The notes: generated from the sequence alone by a model not told the origin. Counted from the stretch's first letter, positions 47,276 through 54,874 are shown. The stretch is DNA of 64,000 bases from Roseovarius indicus (GCF_008728195.1 NZ_CP031598.1:2604001-2668000); one strand, 5' to 3'. Program-made: numbers and translations.

Positions 47276-47599
47276 ATGCTCGACATTATCGAACGCAGCC
47301 CGTCAGTCGGAAGCCTTCGTTGCGACCCTATGACCACAGACGAGATCGACGCACACCCTGATCGCGACCGCATCTGGGCGACCATTTCGGCAATGTCCGG
47401 CCACATCGAGAGTGAGCGTCACGAGGGATACGAGGAAGGTGCAGCGGAAGTCAAGGATGCCGTCGAGGAGGAAACGGACCGCTGCGAAGAAGAACTGGAT
47501 CGCTGGATTGAGAAGTTGGCTGATGATGCGGAGGGCATGACCAAAGAATGGCTGGTCGACCAGCTCATAACGGCGAGCGCCAAGGAAATCCTGTCATGA
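47276..47599 (+). CDS. Hypothetical acidic phage protein (107 aa)
   Basis: Acidic and helical in the second half (AAEVKDAVEEETDRCEEELDRWIEKL). Recognised family: none. The stop overlaps the clamp ATG by 3 bases. Confidence 0.5.
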   Translation: MLDIIERSPSVGSLRCDPMTTDEIDAHPDRDRIWATISAMSGHIESERHEGYEEGAAEVKDAVEEETDRCEEELDRWIEKLADDAEGMTKEWLVDQLITASAKEILS

Positions 47600-48651
47600 G
47601 ATTCCAGGTTGAAGCCCCACAAATCCGCGCCGCCGTCGAAGCCGCATCGATACCGCTTCGCCGGGGACATGTACCCATCCTCGATTGTCTGCACGTGATC
47701 GCTGACGGCGGGCGCCTGCGCTTCATCGGCACCAACATGGACGTAGAGGCGCAGGCGACGTGCGAAGCCTCTGTTTCTGATGAAGGTAGCTGCAACGTCA
47801 ACGCTGCCGATCTGGCGCGCGTGGTTAAGTCGTCCAGCGGTGTGATCTCCGCCCATGTCGATGATATATACCTCCGACTGGAATCCGCCGGATCGAACGT
47901 CGCCCTGCCGGCCCTCGATCAGGAATTTCCCCGCCTCAAGAAGCCCGAGGATCACGAGGAGATCGAAGACGCTGAGCGCGCCTTTCGCGGACTGACACCC
48001 TTCATGCTCAAGGATGAACACAACGCCATGGGCGGCGTCTGTCTGGATGAGGGTAACGCCGTCGCCACCACCGGAAAGAGGTTGGCCCGGTTCGGCATCA
48101 CGGGCGGCAAGGGTCAGGTAATCCCCGGCGCAGCTATCCCCGCCATCTGCAAGGCCATGAAGCCCGGCGCGCGTCTGTTCGTGGGCGAACGGACATGGCG
48201 CGTGGAAGCGGAGAATATGGCGCTTGCGGGTAAGCTGGTGGAGGCCAAGTTCCCGCCGTGGCGGCGTATCGTGATCGAGCGCAGCCCCATCTGCTCGTTC
48301 GATGCGGATGAAATGCTGGTGGCAATCGACCGGGCGACCATCGGGCAAGCGCGCGACTTGTTCGTTCAGGTAGCAGGCGGAACCGCCACGCTGACGGGGG
48401 AGAAGTGGCCGGCTCAGCATATCGACGCGAAGGCGACGATACGGTGCGATGATGGCGATATCGACTTCGTATGTCTGACCTCCGACCTGATCGAGTGCAT
48501 CAAGCCATTTTCGGGGTCCGTGGTTGATATCTCCGCCACGCCAAATGCCTATCGGTTTTCGGCCAGTGAAAGGCCAGACGACTTTACGATGATGGGGGCG
48601 GTCACAGACCACCGCAACAGGCTTCCGCAAGCGACGGAGGCCACAGCATGA
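47596..48651 (+). CDS. Phage DNA polymerase sliding clamp (DnaN-like)
   Basis: 351 residues of the bacterial beta-clamp family. Segments: VPILDCLHVIADGGRLRFIGTNMDVEAQATC (domain 1 core), SCNVNAADLARVVKSS, and a third domain from about residue 225. Beta clamps ring DNA and tether polymerases. A phage copy may capture the host replicase or serve a phage polymerase. The length is a little short of host DnaN. It overlaps both neighbours. Confidence 0.83.
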   Translation: MRFQVEAPQIRAAVEAASIPLRRGHVPILDCLHVIADGGRLRFIGTNMDVEAQATCEASVSDEGSCNVNAADLARVVKSSSGVISAHVDDIYLRLESAGSNVALPALDQEFPRLKKPEDHEEIEDAERAFRGLTPFMLKDEHNAMGGVCLDEGNAVATTGKRLARFGITGGKGQVIPGAAIPAICKAMKPGARLFVGERTWRVEAENMALAGKLVEAKFPPWRRIVIERSPICSFDADEMLVAIDRATIGQARDLFVQVAGGTATLTGEKWPAQHIDAKATIRCDDGDIDFVCLTSDLIECIKPFSGSVVDISATPNAYRFSASERPDDFTMMGAVTDHRNRLPQATEATA

Positions 48652-48809
48652 CCCCCACCAGATCCCGTAGCTCTGCCGGGCAAAGCAGAGTCTCACCAAC
48701 CATGAAAGGCCGTGACGCCAGCAGAGGCGGTAAAGGTCCGGTTGGAGAGTCCCTCCTCCCTACTACCCCGGCCCTCGTGGTCGGGGGCTTTTCGGCGATG
48801 GTGGCATGA
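48648..48809 (+). CDS. Possible small ORF (53 aa)
   Basis: The ATG overlaps the clamp stop and the TGA overlaps the next ATG, which is the pattern of the operon. But the product is a low-complexity Ser/Arg/Gly sequence and contains a hairpin at 48766-48793, so it may be a non-coding regulatory gap. Confidence 0.3.
   Translation: MTPTRSRSSAGQSRVSPTMKGRDASRGGKGPVGESLLPTTPALVVGGFSAMVA
48766..48793 (+). terminator. Terminator-like hairpin before the cytosine methyltransferase
   Basis: CCCCGGC pairs with GTCGGGG (7 bp, one G-T) around a 7-base loop and is followed by GGCTTTTC. A moderate terminator or attenuator inside the rightward operon. Confidence 0.45.
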
Positions 48810-49984
48810 TCGGAATGACTGTCTGCTCTGGCATTGGCGCTCCTGAACTTTCCGCGCCGTGGATCGACTGGAAATACCAGTCGGAGACAGAGCCTTTCCC
48901 GGCAGCGGTTCTCGCCCATCGCTTTCCGGACGCCATCAACCTGGGCGACATGACAAAATTCGAGGAGTGGCCCGATGCAAATGTCGATGTTCTCTGCGGA
49001 GGAACACCGTGCCAGTCGTTCTCCGTCGCGGGACTTCGCAAGGGACTTGATGACCCGCGCGGAAACCTCATGCTCACCTATCTTGCCATCGCTCGACGCT
49101 ATCAGCCCAAGTGGCTGGTTTGGGAGAACGTCCCCGGCGTCCTGTCAAGCAACGGAGGACGGGATTTTGGTGCCCTTCTCCGGGGCTTGGGGGAACTCGG
49201 GTATGGGTTCGCCTACCGAGTGCTTGACGCTCAGTACGTGCGAACATGCGGCTTCGAGCTCGCTGTCCCGCAGAGACGCCGTCGTGTGTTCGTTGTCGGA
49301 TATCTTGGAGACTGGCGACGTGCCGCAGCGGTACTTTTTGACGGCGAAAGCCTGTCGGGGAATCCTCCGCCGCGCCGAGAAGAGGGGGAAAGACCTGCCC
49401 CCACAATTAGCGCGCGCACTAAAGGCGGTGGCGGACTTGGAACCGACTTCGATTGCGACGGAGGGCTGATCCCGCAGGTTTCTCCAGCAATGAAGGCACG
49501 TGACGCCAAGGGGCCTAGTAGCGATGGCGATGGCGATGGCTTGCCACTCGTTCCGGTCGCCATCCAAGAGCGCGCCGTAAGCGAGAACCCAGAGAACGGC
49601 CCGCAAGGTTCCGGTGTACGTCAGGACGGCAGCGCCTATACGCTGGAGGCGCGCAACAAGGTGCAGGCCGTAGCCTTCGACACCACCCAGATCACCAGCC
49701 CCGGCAATTACAGCCAGCCCAAGCCAGGTGATGCGTGTCACCCGCTCGCAGCCGGGGCGCATCCGCCTGCCATCGCCCGACCGTGGGCAGTGCGCCGTTT
49801 GACGCCCACAGAATGCCACCGCCTTCAGGGATTCCCCGACGACTGGTGCCGCATCCCTTGGCGCGGGAAGCCCGCAGACCAATGCCCGGACGGGCCGCAG
49901 TACAAGTGCCTCGGCAATAGCTGGGCGATCAATTGCGGGGAGTGGATTTTCGACAGGATCAAGATGGTGGAGGCCGCTGCATGA
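48806..49984 (+). CDS. DNA (cytosine-5) methyltransferase
   Basis: 392 residues. Motif I (MTVCSGIGAPE), motif IV GGTPCQSFSVAG with the catalytic Cys, motif VI ENVPGVLS, motif VIII QRRRRVFVVG and the C-terminal LGNSWA (motif X) are all present. The target-recognition region (about residues 180-310) is long. Probably anti-restriction. It overlaps the VRR-NUC gene by 4 bases. Confidence 0.93.
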   Translation: MIGMTVCSGIGAPELSAPWIDWKYQSETEPFPAAVLAHRFPDAINLGDMTKFEEWPDANVDVLCGGTPCQSFSVAGLRKGLDDPRGNLMLTYLAIARRYQPKWLVWENVPGVLSSNGGRDFGALLRGLGELGYGFAYRVLDAQYVRTCGFELAVPQRRRRVFVVGYLGDWRRAAAVLFDGESLSGNPPPRREEGERPAPTISARTKGGGGLGTDFDCDGGLIPQVSPAMKARDAKGPSSDGDGDGLPLVPVAIQERAVSENPENGPQGSGVRQDGSAYTLEARNKVQAVAFDTTQITSPGNYSQPKPGDACHPLAAGAHPPAIARPWAVRRLTPTECHRLQGFPDDWCRIPWRGKPADQCPDGPQYKCLGNSWAINCGEWIFDRIKMVEAAA

Positions 49985-50418
49985 ACCGCGTCGATAGGGA
50001 ATCCCCGATACAGATCCAGATCGTTGAGTACCTACGGTCTGTCCTTCCCGCAGGGTGCATGGTCCATCACTGCAAGAACGAAATCAACAAGCGCGGCAAG
50101 GGTATCGCGATTGAGCTCGCCAAAGCCAAACGCAAGGGCGCCATCACCGGGTTCCCTGACTTGCTGGTGCTGAACTACGCCAACGTAGGCCCGTGTTTTT
50201 TCGAGGTCAAGGCAGAGGGCAACTACGCCACCGATACCCAGAAGGAAGTCCACGAGCAGCTTAGGGCACTCGGATATCGGGTGGCTGTCGTGCGGTCTGT
50301 CGAGGACGTGCGGGAGAGCCTGCGGAAGTGGGCCGTTGGAACGCGCGAGATAACGAGCAATTGGCGGTCTGTCGGAGAGATTGCCGCCGAAATGGTCAAG
50401 GGGCAAAAAGATGAGTGA
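49981..50418 (+). CDS. VRR-NUC domain nuclease
   Basis: 145 residues of the PD-(D/E)xK superfamily VRR-NUC type. GFPDLLVLNYANVGPCFFEVKAEGNYATDTQKEVHEQLRALGYRVAVVRSVEDV gives the D..E-x-K core and the closing strand. Phage members are thought to process branched DNA in replication or repair. It may also pair with the adjacent methyltransferase; that is unproven. Confidence 0.85.
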   Translation: MNRVDRESPIQIQIVEYLRSVLPAGCMVHHCKNEINKRGKGIAIELAKAKRKGAITGFPDLLVLNYANVGPCFFEVKAEGNYATDTQKEVHEQLRALGYRVAVVRSVEDVRESLRKWAVGTREITSNWRSVGEIAAEMVKGQKDE

Positions 50419-50788
50419 ACAGTGGCTCGACAGCAAGGAAATAAAGAAAGCCTTGGTCGAGGACGGCTGGCGCTCACCGGACACCTATGACAACTTCTAC
50501 TGTACCGCGCCGTTATCGCCAGCCGTTTATTTGTTCTTGCTGCACGACGTGGAGAAAGAGTTCTACAGTAAGGCTCTTGTTGCCTACGTCGGCATGTCTG
50601 TTCAACTGGCATGCAGGTGGCATGGCCACGAGATTCTGAACGAAATCAGCGTGCCAGGATACTGGCCGATGCGATGGTTTAAGCCCACGCCCGAGCGCAA
50701 GCTTCGACAAGTCGAGCGGAAGTATATCCAGAAATTTGACCCAGCATGGAACGTCATCGGGCGCACGCGCGGGGTGGCATTGCAATGA
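50411..50788 (+). CDS. GIY-YIG-type nuclease
   Basis: 125 residues. The family pattern reads AVYLFLL (GIY position), AYVGMSVQLACRWHGH (YIG position with a downstream Arg), then a C-terminal ERKLRQVERKYIQKFDPAWN. The first motif is diverged. Role in phage DNA processing is likely but unknown. Overlaps neighbours on both sides. Confidence 0.65.
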   Translation: MSEQWLDSKEIKKALVEDGWRSPDTYDNFYCTAPLSPAVYLFLLHDVEKEFYSKALVAYVGMSVQLACRWHGHEILNEISVPGYWPMRWFKPTPERKLRQVERKYIQKFDPAWNVIGRTRGVALQ

Positions 50789-51243
50789 GTATACGCGCCA
50801 TGAAGTGGGCATACGGGCTTTTTGAGGTGTTAGATATCCCACCAGCGGAGCGTTCGGTGTTGCTGGCAATCTGCTGGTGGCACAAAGAGAAATCCGACGA
50901 GTGCGCGCCTGCGCAAGCCGAACTAGCTAAGATGACTGGATACCGTCGCCAGAGAGTGAATGAAGCGATTTCCAGCCTTGAAGGGTACGGCCTCATAAAG
51001 AGGGAGAAAACCAAAAGGTGCGGGCAATACACCTCATGCAGCTACCGACTTTTTGGCTCGATGAAGCGCCCAGCCATGTCCGGACGGGGGGACACGGCCA
51101 TGTCCAAAAAAAAGGACACGGCGCCCATGTCCGGACGGGGGGACACTATAAGGGGGAATATAAAAGGGGACTGCGACGAAAGTTTTAACGTTTTGGAATT
51201 TCCTGGCCAAGAAATGTTGAAAGCTGGTGGCCGCAATGTTTGA
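50785..51243 (+). CDS. Phage replication protein with winged helix (O-like)
   Basis: 152 residues. The N-terminal 90 form a winged helix (IPPAERSVLLAICWWHKEK, CAPAQAELAKMTGYRRQRVNEAISSLEGYGLIKRE) of the kind found in phage O and DnaD-type initiators. From about residue 98 it encodes a repeated MSGRGDT/MSKKKDT segment whose DNA is the iteron-like repeat. It sits just before the helicase and primase-like genes, fitting the lambda O position. Confidence 0.7.
   Translation: MSIRAMKWAYGLFEVLDIPPAERSVLLAICWWHKEKSDECAPAQAELAKMTGYRRQRVNEAISSLEGYGLIKREKTKRCGQYTSCSYRLFGSMKRPAMSGRGDTAMSKKKDTAPMSGRGDTIRGNIKGDCDESFNVLEFPGQEMLKAGGRNV
51076..51160. repeat. Three iteron-like repeats and AT-rich tract, candidate phage replication origin
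   Basis: Three copies of a 20-base unit, ATGTCC-N8-GGACAC, start at 51076, 51100 and 51127; copies 1 and 3 are identical, copy 2 has an A8 core. Each is itself an inverted repeat (TGTCC/GGACA). An AT-rich stretch follows. Iterons in an initiator gene followed by an AT-rich region is the layout of the lambda origin. Confidence 0.6.
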
Positions 51244-53650
51244 CCTTTTCGCCAAACCCGAGCCCCGCACCCCTCGCAAGCACCAGCGTCAGTCTATCGA
51301 CCGGCTTCGTCAATCTCTGGCTAGGGGATGTTCCCGTCCTTGCCTCCAGCTTCCGACAGGCGCGGGAAAAACCTTCGTCGCCTCGATGATCGTCAACGGG
51401 GCGCTGGCAAAGGGCAACCGGGTGGTGTTCACCGTTCCCGCCTTGAGCCTCATCAACCAGACGGTCGAGGCATTCGAGGCGGAGGGCGTTACGCAGATCG
51501 GGGTAATCCAAGCTGACCATCCCCGCACCGATTGGACCGCGCCAGTTCAAGTCGCGTCGGTTCAAACTCTTGCCCGGAGGGACCGTCCGGATTGCGAGGT
51601 GGTGGTGGTCGATGAGTGCCATATCGGTAGCAAGGTCATCTCCGAGTGGATGGCGGAATGCCCGGATGTCCCGTTCATCGGCCTGTCAGCTACGCCTTGG
51701 CGTCAGGGCATGTCCTCGGAATACGACGACCTGATCATCGGCGCCACGATGCAGGAGCTGATTGATGCGGGATTTCTATCTTCGTTCCGGGTTTTTGCCC
51801 CCGCGCACCCCGACCTTTCCGGCGTCAAGACGACCGCTGGCGACTTCAACCAGGGTCAACTTGGGGAGGTCATGGGCGAGGGCCAGATGGTGGCCGATGT
51901 GGTCAGCACGTGGCTTGAGAAGGGCGAGGCGAGGCCGACGCTTTGCTTCGCCGTGGACCGGGCGCACGCCAAGAAGCTGCAAGCCGATTTCGAGCGGTCT
52001 GGAGTGCCCACGGGCTACGTTGACGCCTACACCGACGAGGTAGAGCGGGCACTAGTGGCCCGGCGTTTCGAGCGTGGGGAAATCAAGGTTGTCTGCAATG
52101 TCGGTTGCCTGACCACGGGTGTTGATTGGGATGTGCGTTGTATCATTCTGGCGCGGCCAACCAAATCCGAAATGCTTTACGTCCAGATGATTGGTCGGGG
52201 CCTTCGGACAGCAGATGGCAAGAACGACTGCTTAGCATCTGGGACGCAAATTTTAACACAACGTGGGCCAGTACCGATTGAGAAAGTTTTGCTTTCTGAT
52301 AAGCTATGGGACGGACAACAATGGGTCAGTCACCAAGGTGTAATCAGCAAGGGAAAGCGACATGTCATCACGTACCAAGGGCTCACAGGGACGCCCGATC
52401 ACAAAGTCTGGACGGAGAAAGGGTGGCGCACCCTTGGGGAATGTGAACGCGAGAAAATCGCCATCATCCAGACCGGACTTGGTGGGCGTGAAATTCGGCT
52501 CCGTCCGGGTGATCTCCCCGGAACTGGAGTGGAGGGGCAAGCCTGGGGCGCGCCGGATATTTGTTCAAACCCGTTGCGATGGGTGTGGAGCAGAGCGGTC
52601 AATCTCTCTAGGAAATTTGGAGCGTGGGCGCACGAAAGGCTGTCGATCCTGCAATCAGCCTGTGCGTTTCCCAAAGTGGCTCTATCGGCGGATGCAGGCT
52701 GCGGAGCAGCGTTGCTGCAATCCGAGCAACGGTCGTTTTGCGGACTATGGGGGCAGAGGCGTTACTTTCGATTTTTCTTCTCCGGCGGAAGCGGCGCTTT
52801 GGGTTCAGTCGAACCTTGGTTTGCCGGAAAGCCCGAAAGCAGTGGAGATCGACAGAATCGACAACGACAAGGGCTATGCGCCGGGGAATCTTCGTTGGTC
52901 CACAGCGCGGCACAACAAGCTCAATCAGCGATCACAGTTGACGGCAAACATGCATCGCTTTCGAAGCGAGTATCCGGAAGTCAAGTATGCGGACGCTACG
53001 TTGAAGCGGATGATTGGGTTGGGAATGACCGATCAGCAGATATTAGAGCAGTGGGCAAAGCCTTCGGCGAAACCGAAAGGGAAGTATGGGACATTCTCAA
53101 CGCCGGACCCCGAAATTGTTTCACTGCTGAAGGACTCCTAGTCCACAACTGCCTCATCCTCGACCATGCCGACAACACGCTTCGGCTCGGGTTCGTAACG
53201 GATATTCACCACACCCGGTTGAAGGGCGGCAAGTGCGAGGAGAGAGCCGCACGGGAGAGGCAGGAGCCTTTGCCGAAGGAGTGCGCGGCCTGCGGGTACG
53301 TGAAGCCCGCCAAGGTTGCCAAGTGCCCATCCTGTGGGTTCAAGCCGGAACGTCAAACCGATGTGGAAATGGGTGATGGTGAGCTGATCGAGGTCAGGGG
53401 CGCCAAGCACCAGCCGACAAAGCAGGAAAAGCAAGACTTCTGGTCCGGCCTTTTGTGGATCGCCAAAGAGCGTGGCCGAAAGAAGGGTTGGGCTTCACAC
53501 GCCTACAAGGAGAAATTCAAGGTTTGGCCGCGAGGCCTGGACGACAACCCGCAACGCCCGTCTCAACAGGTCAAGAATTGGGTGAAGGCGAAAGACATTC
53601 GTTTCGCCAAAAGCAAGCAACGTCAGGAGGTGCGGCGTGCGGCAACGTGA
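51236..53650 (+). CDS. SF2 DNA helicase interrupted by an intein
   Basis: An 804-residue precursor from ATG 51236 (a GTG at 51227 is possible). The helicase extein has Walker A (QLPTGAGKTF), a DECH box (VVVVDECHIG), LSATPW, and motif VI QMIGRGLR just before the intein. The C-extein continues CLILDHADNTLRLG and has a four-cysteine zinc ribbon (CAACGYVKPAKVAKCPSCG). After splicing about 497 residues remain. It resembles phage DEAD/DEAH-type replication helicases. It overlaps the upstream gene and precedes the primase-like gene. Confidence 0.87.
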   Translation: MFDLFAKPEPRTPRKHQRQSIDRLRQSLARGCSRPCLQLPTGAGKTFVASMIVNGALAKGNRVVFTVPALSLINQTVEAFEAEGVTQIGVIQADHPRTDWTAPVQVASVQTLARRDRPDCEVVVVDECHIGSKVISEWMAECPDVPFIGLSATPWRQGMSSEYDDLIIGATMQELIDAGFLSSFRVFAPAHPDLSGVKTTAGDFNQGQLGEVMGEGQMVADVVSTWLEKGEARPTLCFAVDRAHAKKLQADFERSGVPTGYVDAYTDEVERALVARRFERGEIKVVCNVGCLTTGVDWDVRCIILARPTKSEMLYVQMIGRGLRTADGKNDCLASGTQILTQRGPVPIEKVLLSDKLWDGQQWVSHQGVISKGKRHVITYQGLTGTPDHKVWTEKGWRTLGECEREKIAIIQTGLGGREIRLRPGDLPGTGVEGQAWGAPDICSNPLRWVWSRAVNLSRKFGAWAHERLSILQSACAFPKVALSADAGCGAALLQSEQRSFCGLWGQRRYFRFFFSGGSGALGSVEPWFAGKPESSGDRQNRQRQGLCAGESSLVHSAAQQAQSAITVDGKHASLSKRVSGSQVCGRYVEADDWVGNDRSADIRAVGKAFGETEREVWDILNAGPRNCFTAEGLLVHNCLILDHADNTLRLGFVTDIHHTRLKGGKCEERAARERQEPLPKECAACGYVKPAKVAKCPSCGFKPERQTDVEMGDGELIEVRGAKHQPTKQEKQDFWSGLLWIAKERGRKKGWASHAYKEKFKVWPRGLDDNPQRPSQQVKNWVKAKDIRFAKSKQRQEVRRAAT
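52349..52354 (+). promoter_or_regulatory. Ribosome binding site of the nested endonuclease
   Basis: AAGGGA with a 7-base gap to the ATG at 52362, inside the intein reading frame. It decides the start of the nested gene. Confidence 0.55.
52362..53141 (+). CDS. HNH-type homing endonuclease nested out of frame in the intein
   Basis: 259 codons in the +1 frame relative to the intein. The N-terminus has GRPITKSGRRKGGAPLGNVN, a basic DNA-binding type tail. Then VGVKFGSVRVIS and a zinc ribbon with Cys 72, 75, 94 and 97. The nuclease core has YGGRG (129-133), VEIDRIDNDKGYAPGNLRW (161-179) and HNKLNQR. A C-terminal helix-turn-helix-like segment follows. This is the layout of phage HNH homing endonucleases. 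The start has its own AAGGGA site, and the TAG lies 8 bases before the intein end, so the gene is wholly within the intein. Confidence 0.88.
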   Translation: MSSRTKGSQGRPITKSGRRKGGAPLGNVNARKSPSSRPDLVGVKFGSVRVISPELEWRGKPGARRIFVQTRCDGCGAERSISLGNLERGRTKGCRSCNQPVRFPKWLYRRMQAAEQRCCNPSNGRFADYGGRGVTFDFSSPAEAALWVQSNLGLPESPKAVEIDRIDNDKGYAPGNLRWSTARHNKLNQRSQLTANMHRFRSEYPEVKYADATLKRMIGLGMTDQQILEQWAKPSAKPKGKYGTFSTPDPEIVSLLKDS

Positions 53651-54572
53651 TGACATTAGGGATTATGTCACGGGCAAGTGGCGCGGCATTCTGGCGAGTC
53701 TTGGCGTGCCGGATAGCGCTCTGAAAGACCAGCACGGGCCATGCCCGATGTGCGGCGGGCGTGATCGGTTCCGGTTCGACAACAAGGAAGGTCGGGGAAC
53801 GTATTTCTGCAACCAGTGCGGCTCTGGAGACGGCTGGAACCTCCTGATGAATTTCCGCGGCTGGAATTTTGCCGAGGCGGCTGACGAGGTAAGGGCTGTA
53901 TGCGGCAGGGTAAACCCCGAGCCCATACGCCAGGAGGCTAGCGACGAGCAGAAGCGCGAGCGACTGCGGGAATTGTGGAAAGCCAGCGTCCCCGTACAGA
54001 GGGGGGATGTTGTCGATCGGTATTTCCAATCCCGTGGGATTGATGAGCTGTCCTACCCTGAAAGCCTGCGGTTCTGCCCGAGTTGTTGGTATGCAGGGGA
54101 CAAGCACTATCCCGCATTGATCGGCGTTGTGTCAGACGCTGACGGCAAGCCAGTGACGCTCCACAGGACATGGCTTGCGCCGGATGGGAGTGGGAAAGCG
54201 CCCGAGGATGAAGTGCGCCGCATCATGCCGGGCAAGATCCCGGACGGTGCCGCAATCAGGCTTGGTGAGGCGGGTTACGCTCTTGGAATAGCCGAGGGCA
54301 TAGAAACCGCGCTGTCTGCCATGCAGATGTATGAATTGCCTGTGTGGGCGGTAATCAACTCAACGATGATGGAGAAGTGGGAGCCGCCTGCATCTGTCGA
54401 GGAACTGACCATCTTCGCCGACAATGACGCGAAATTCGGAGGTCAGAAGGCGGCTTATGCGCTGGCGCACAGGCTGTCCGTGAAGGGCCTATCGGTGGCG
54501 GTGAAGGTGCCCGGCGATGTTGGCACAGATTTTAACGACATGCTCAAGCTTAAAGAAAGGCTGGTGGCCTAA
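53637..54572 (+). CDS. Primase-like protein (zinc ribbon plus Toprim)
   Basis: 311 residues. The N-terminal zinc ribbon (CPMCGGRDRFRFD, CNQCG) is that of DnaG/P4-type primases. The C-terminal Toprim domain has IAEGIETALS and TIFADND. No helicase domain is attached; helicase activity may come from the adjacent SF2 gene. The start is GTG at 53637, overlapping the helicase gene by 14 bases. Confidence 0.85.
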   Translation: MRQRDDIRDYVTGKWRGILASLGVPDSALKDQHGPCPMCGGRDRFRFDNKEGRGTYFCNQCGSGDGWNLLMNFRGWNFAEAADEVRAVCGRVNPEPIRQEASDEQKRERLRELWKASVPVQRGDVVDRYFQSRGIDELSYPESLRFCPSCWYAGDKHYPALIGVVSDADGKPVTLHRTWLAPDGSGKAPEDEVRRIMPGKIPDGAAIRLGEAGYALGIAEGIETALSAMQMYELPVWAVINSTMMEKWEPPASVEELTIFADNDAKFGGQKAAYALAHRLSVKGLSVAVKVPGDVGTDFNDMLKLKERLVA

Positions 54573-54874
54573 TGCGACAGACACGAAACAGAACCCCACA
54601 CGCCCAAGAGCGCGCTTCTTTGGAGGATCGGTCAAAGATCCTAGCCGCAATCGCCAAGGCAAACCACACTCTCGGCCCGACCCATATCAACGCCATCGGT
54701 CGCCGCTTGAAGATGTGCCACACCCGCGTCAGTAGGGCCATGACCCATCTGCACCATGCCGAGATGGTCTTCCATGACCCGAACCCGGAAGACAGCAACT
54801 GGCATTTGACCGAAAAGGGCTGGGCTGCCGTTGGCCAGACCCCGCCGATATGGAAGCGGGAGGTAGCGTCATGA
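54572..54874 (+). CDS. Winged-helix phage protein
   Basis: 100 residues. RSKILAAIAKANHTLGPTHINAIGRRLKMCHTRVSRAMTHLHHAEMV with a following beta hairpin (NWHLTEKGWAAV) is a winged helix. Likely a DNA-binding regulator. Its ATG overlaps the primase-like stop. A 17-codon frame (54871-54924) follows it with an overlapping start; I do not count it. Confidence 0.6.
   Translation: MRQTRNRTPHAQERASLEDRSKILAAIAKANHTLGPTHINAIGRRLKMCHTRVSRAMTHLHHAEMVFHDPNPEDSNWHLTEKGWAAVGQTPPIWKREVAS

Larger units (their letters stand above)
52229..53149 (+). mobile_element. Intein in the phage helicase (307 aa, Hint splicing domain)
   Basis: Block A begins at Cys1 (CLASGTQILT), block B reads GTPDHKVWT with the T-x-x-H motif, block F reads EREVWDILNAGPRNCF, and block G ends GLLVHN before a Cys at +1. 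All splicing residues are present. It is inserted between ADGKND and CLILDH at helicase motif VI, a typical conserved insertion point. The 200-odd residues between blocks B and F are Gly/Ser/Arg-rich and unlike an endonuclease, because this stretch encodes its protein in the other frame. Confidence 0.92.

Noticed and set aside
51076..51146. CRISPR array
   Set aside because: Only three 20-base repeats, with 4-7 bases between them and inside a coding region. They fit origin iterons.
52229..53149. Explanation of the two-frame intein as a sequencing or assembly error
   Set aside because: Two compensating indels would be needed, yet the intein frame is open through the whole endonuclease gene and the endonuclease has an ATG with a ribosome binding site and a stop still within the intein. 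Raw reads could still overturn this.
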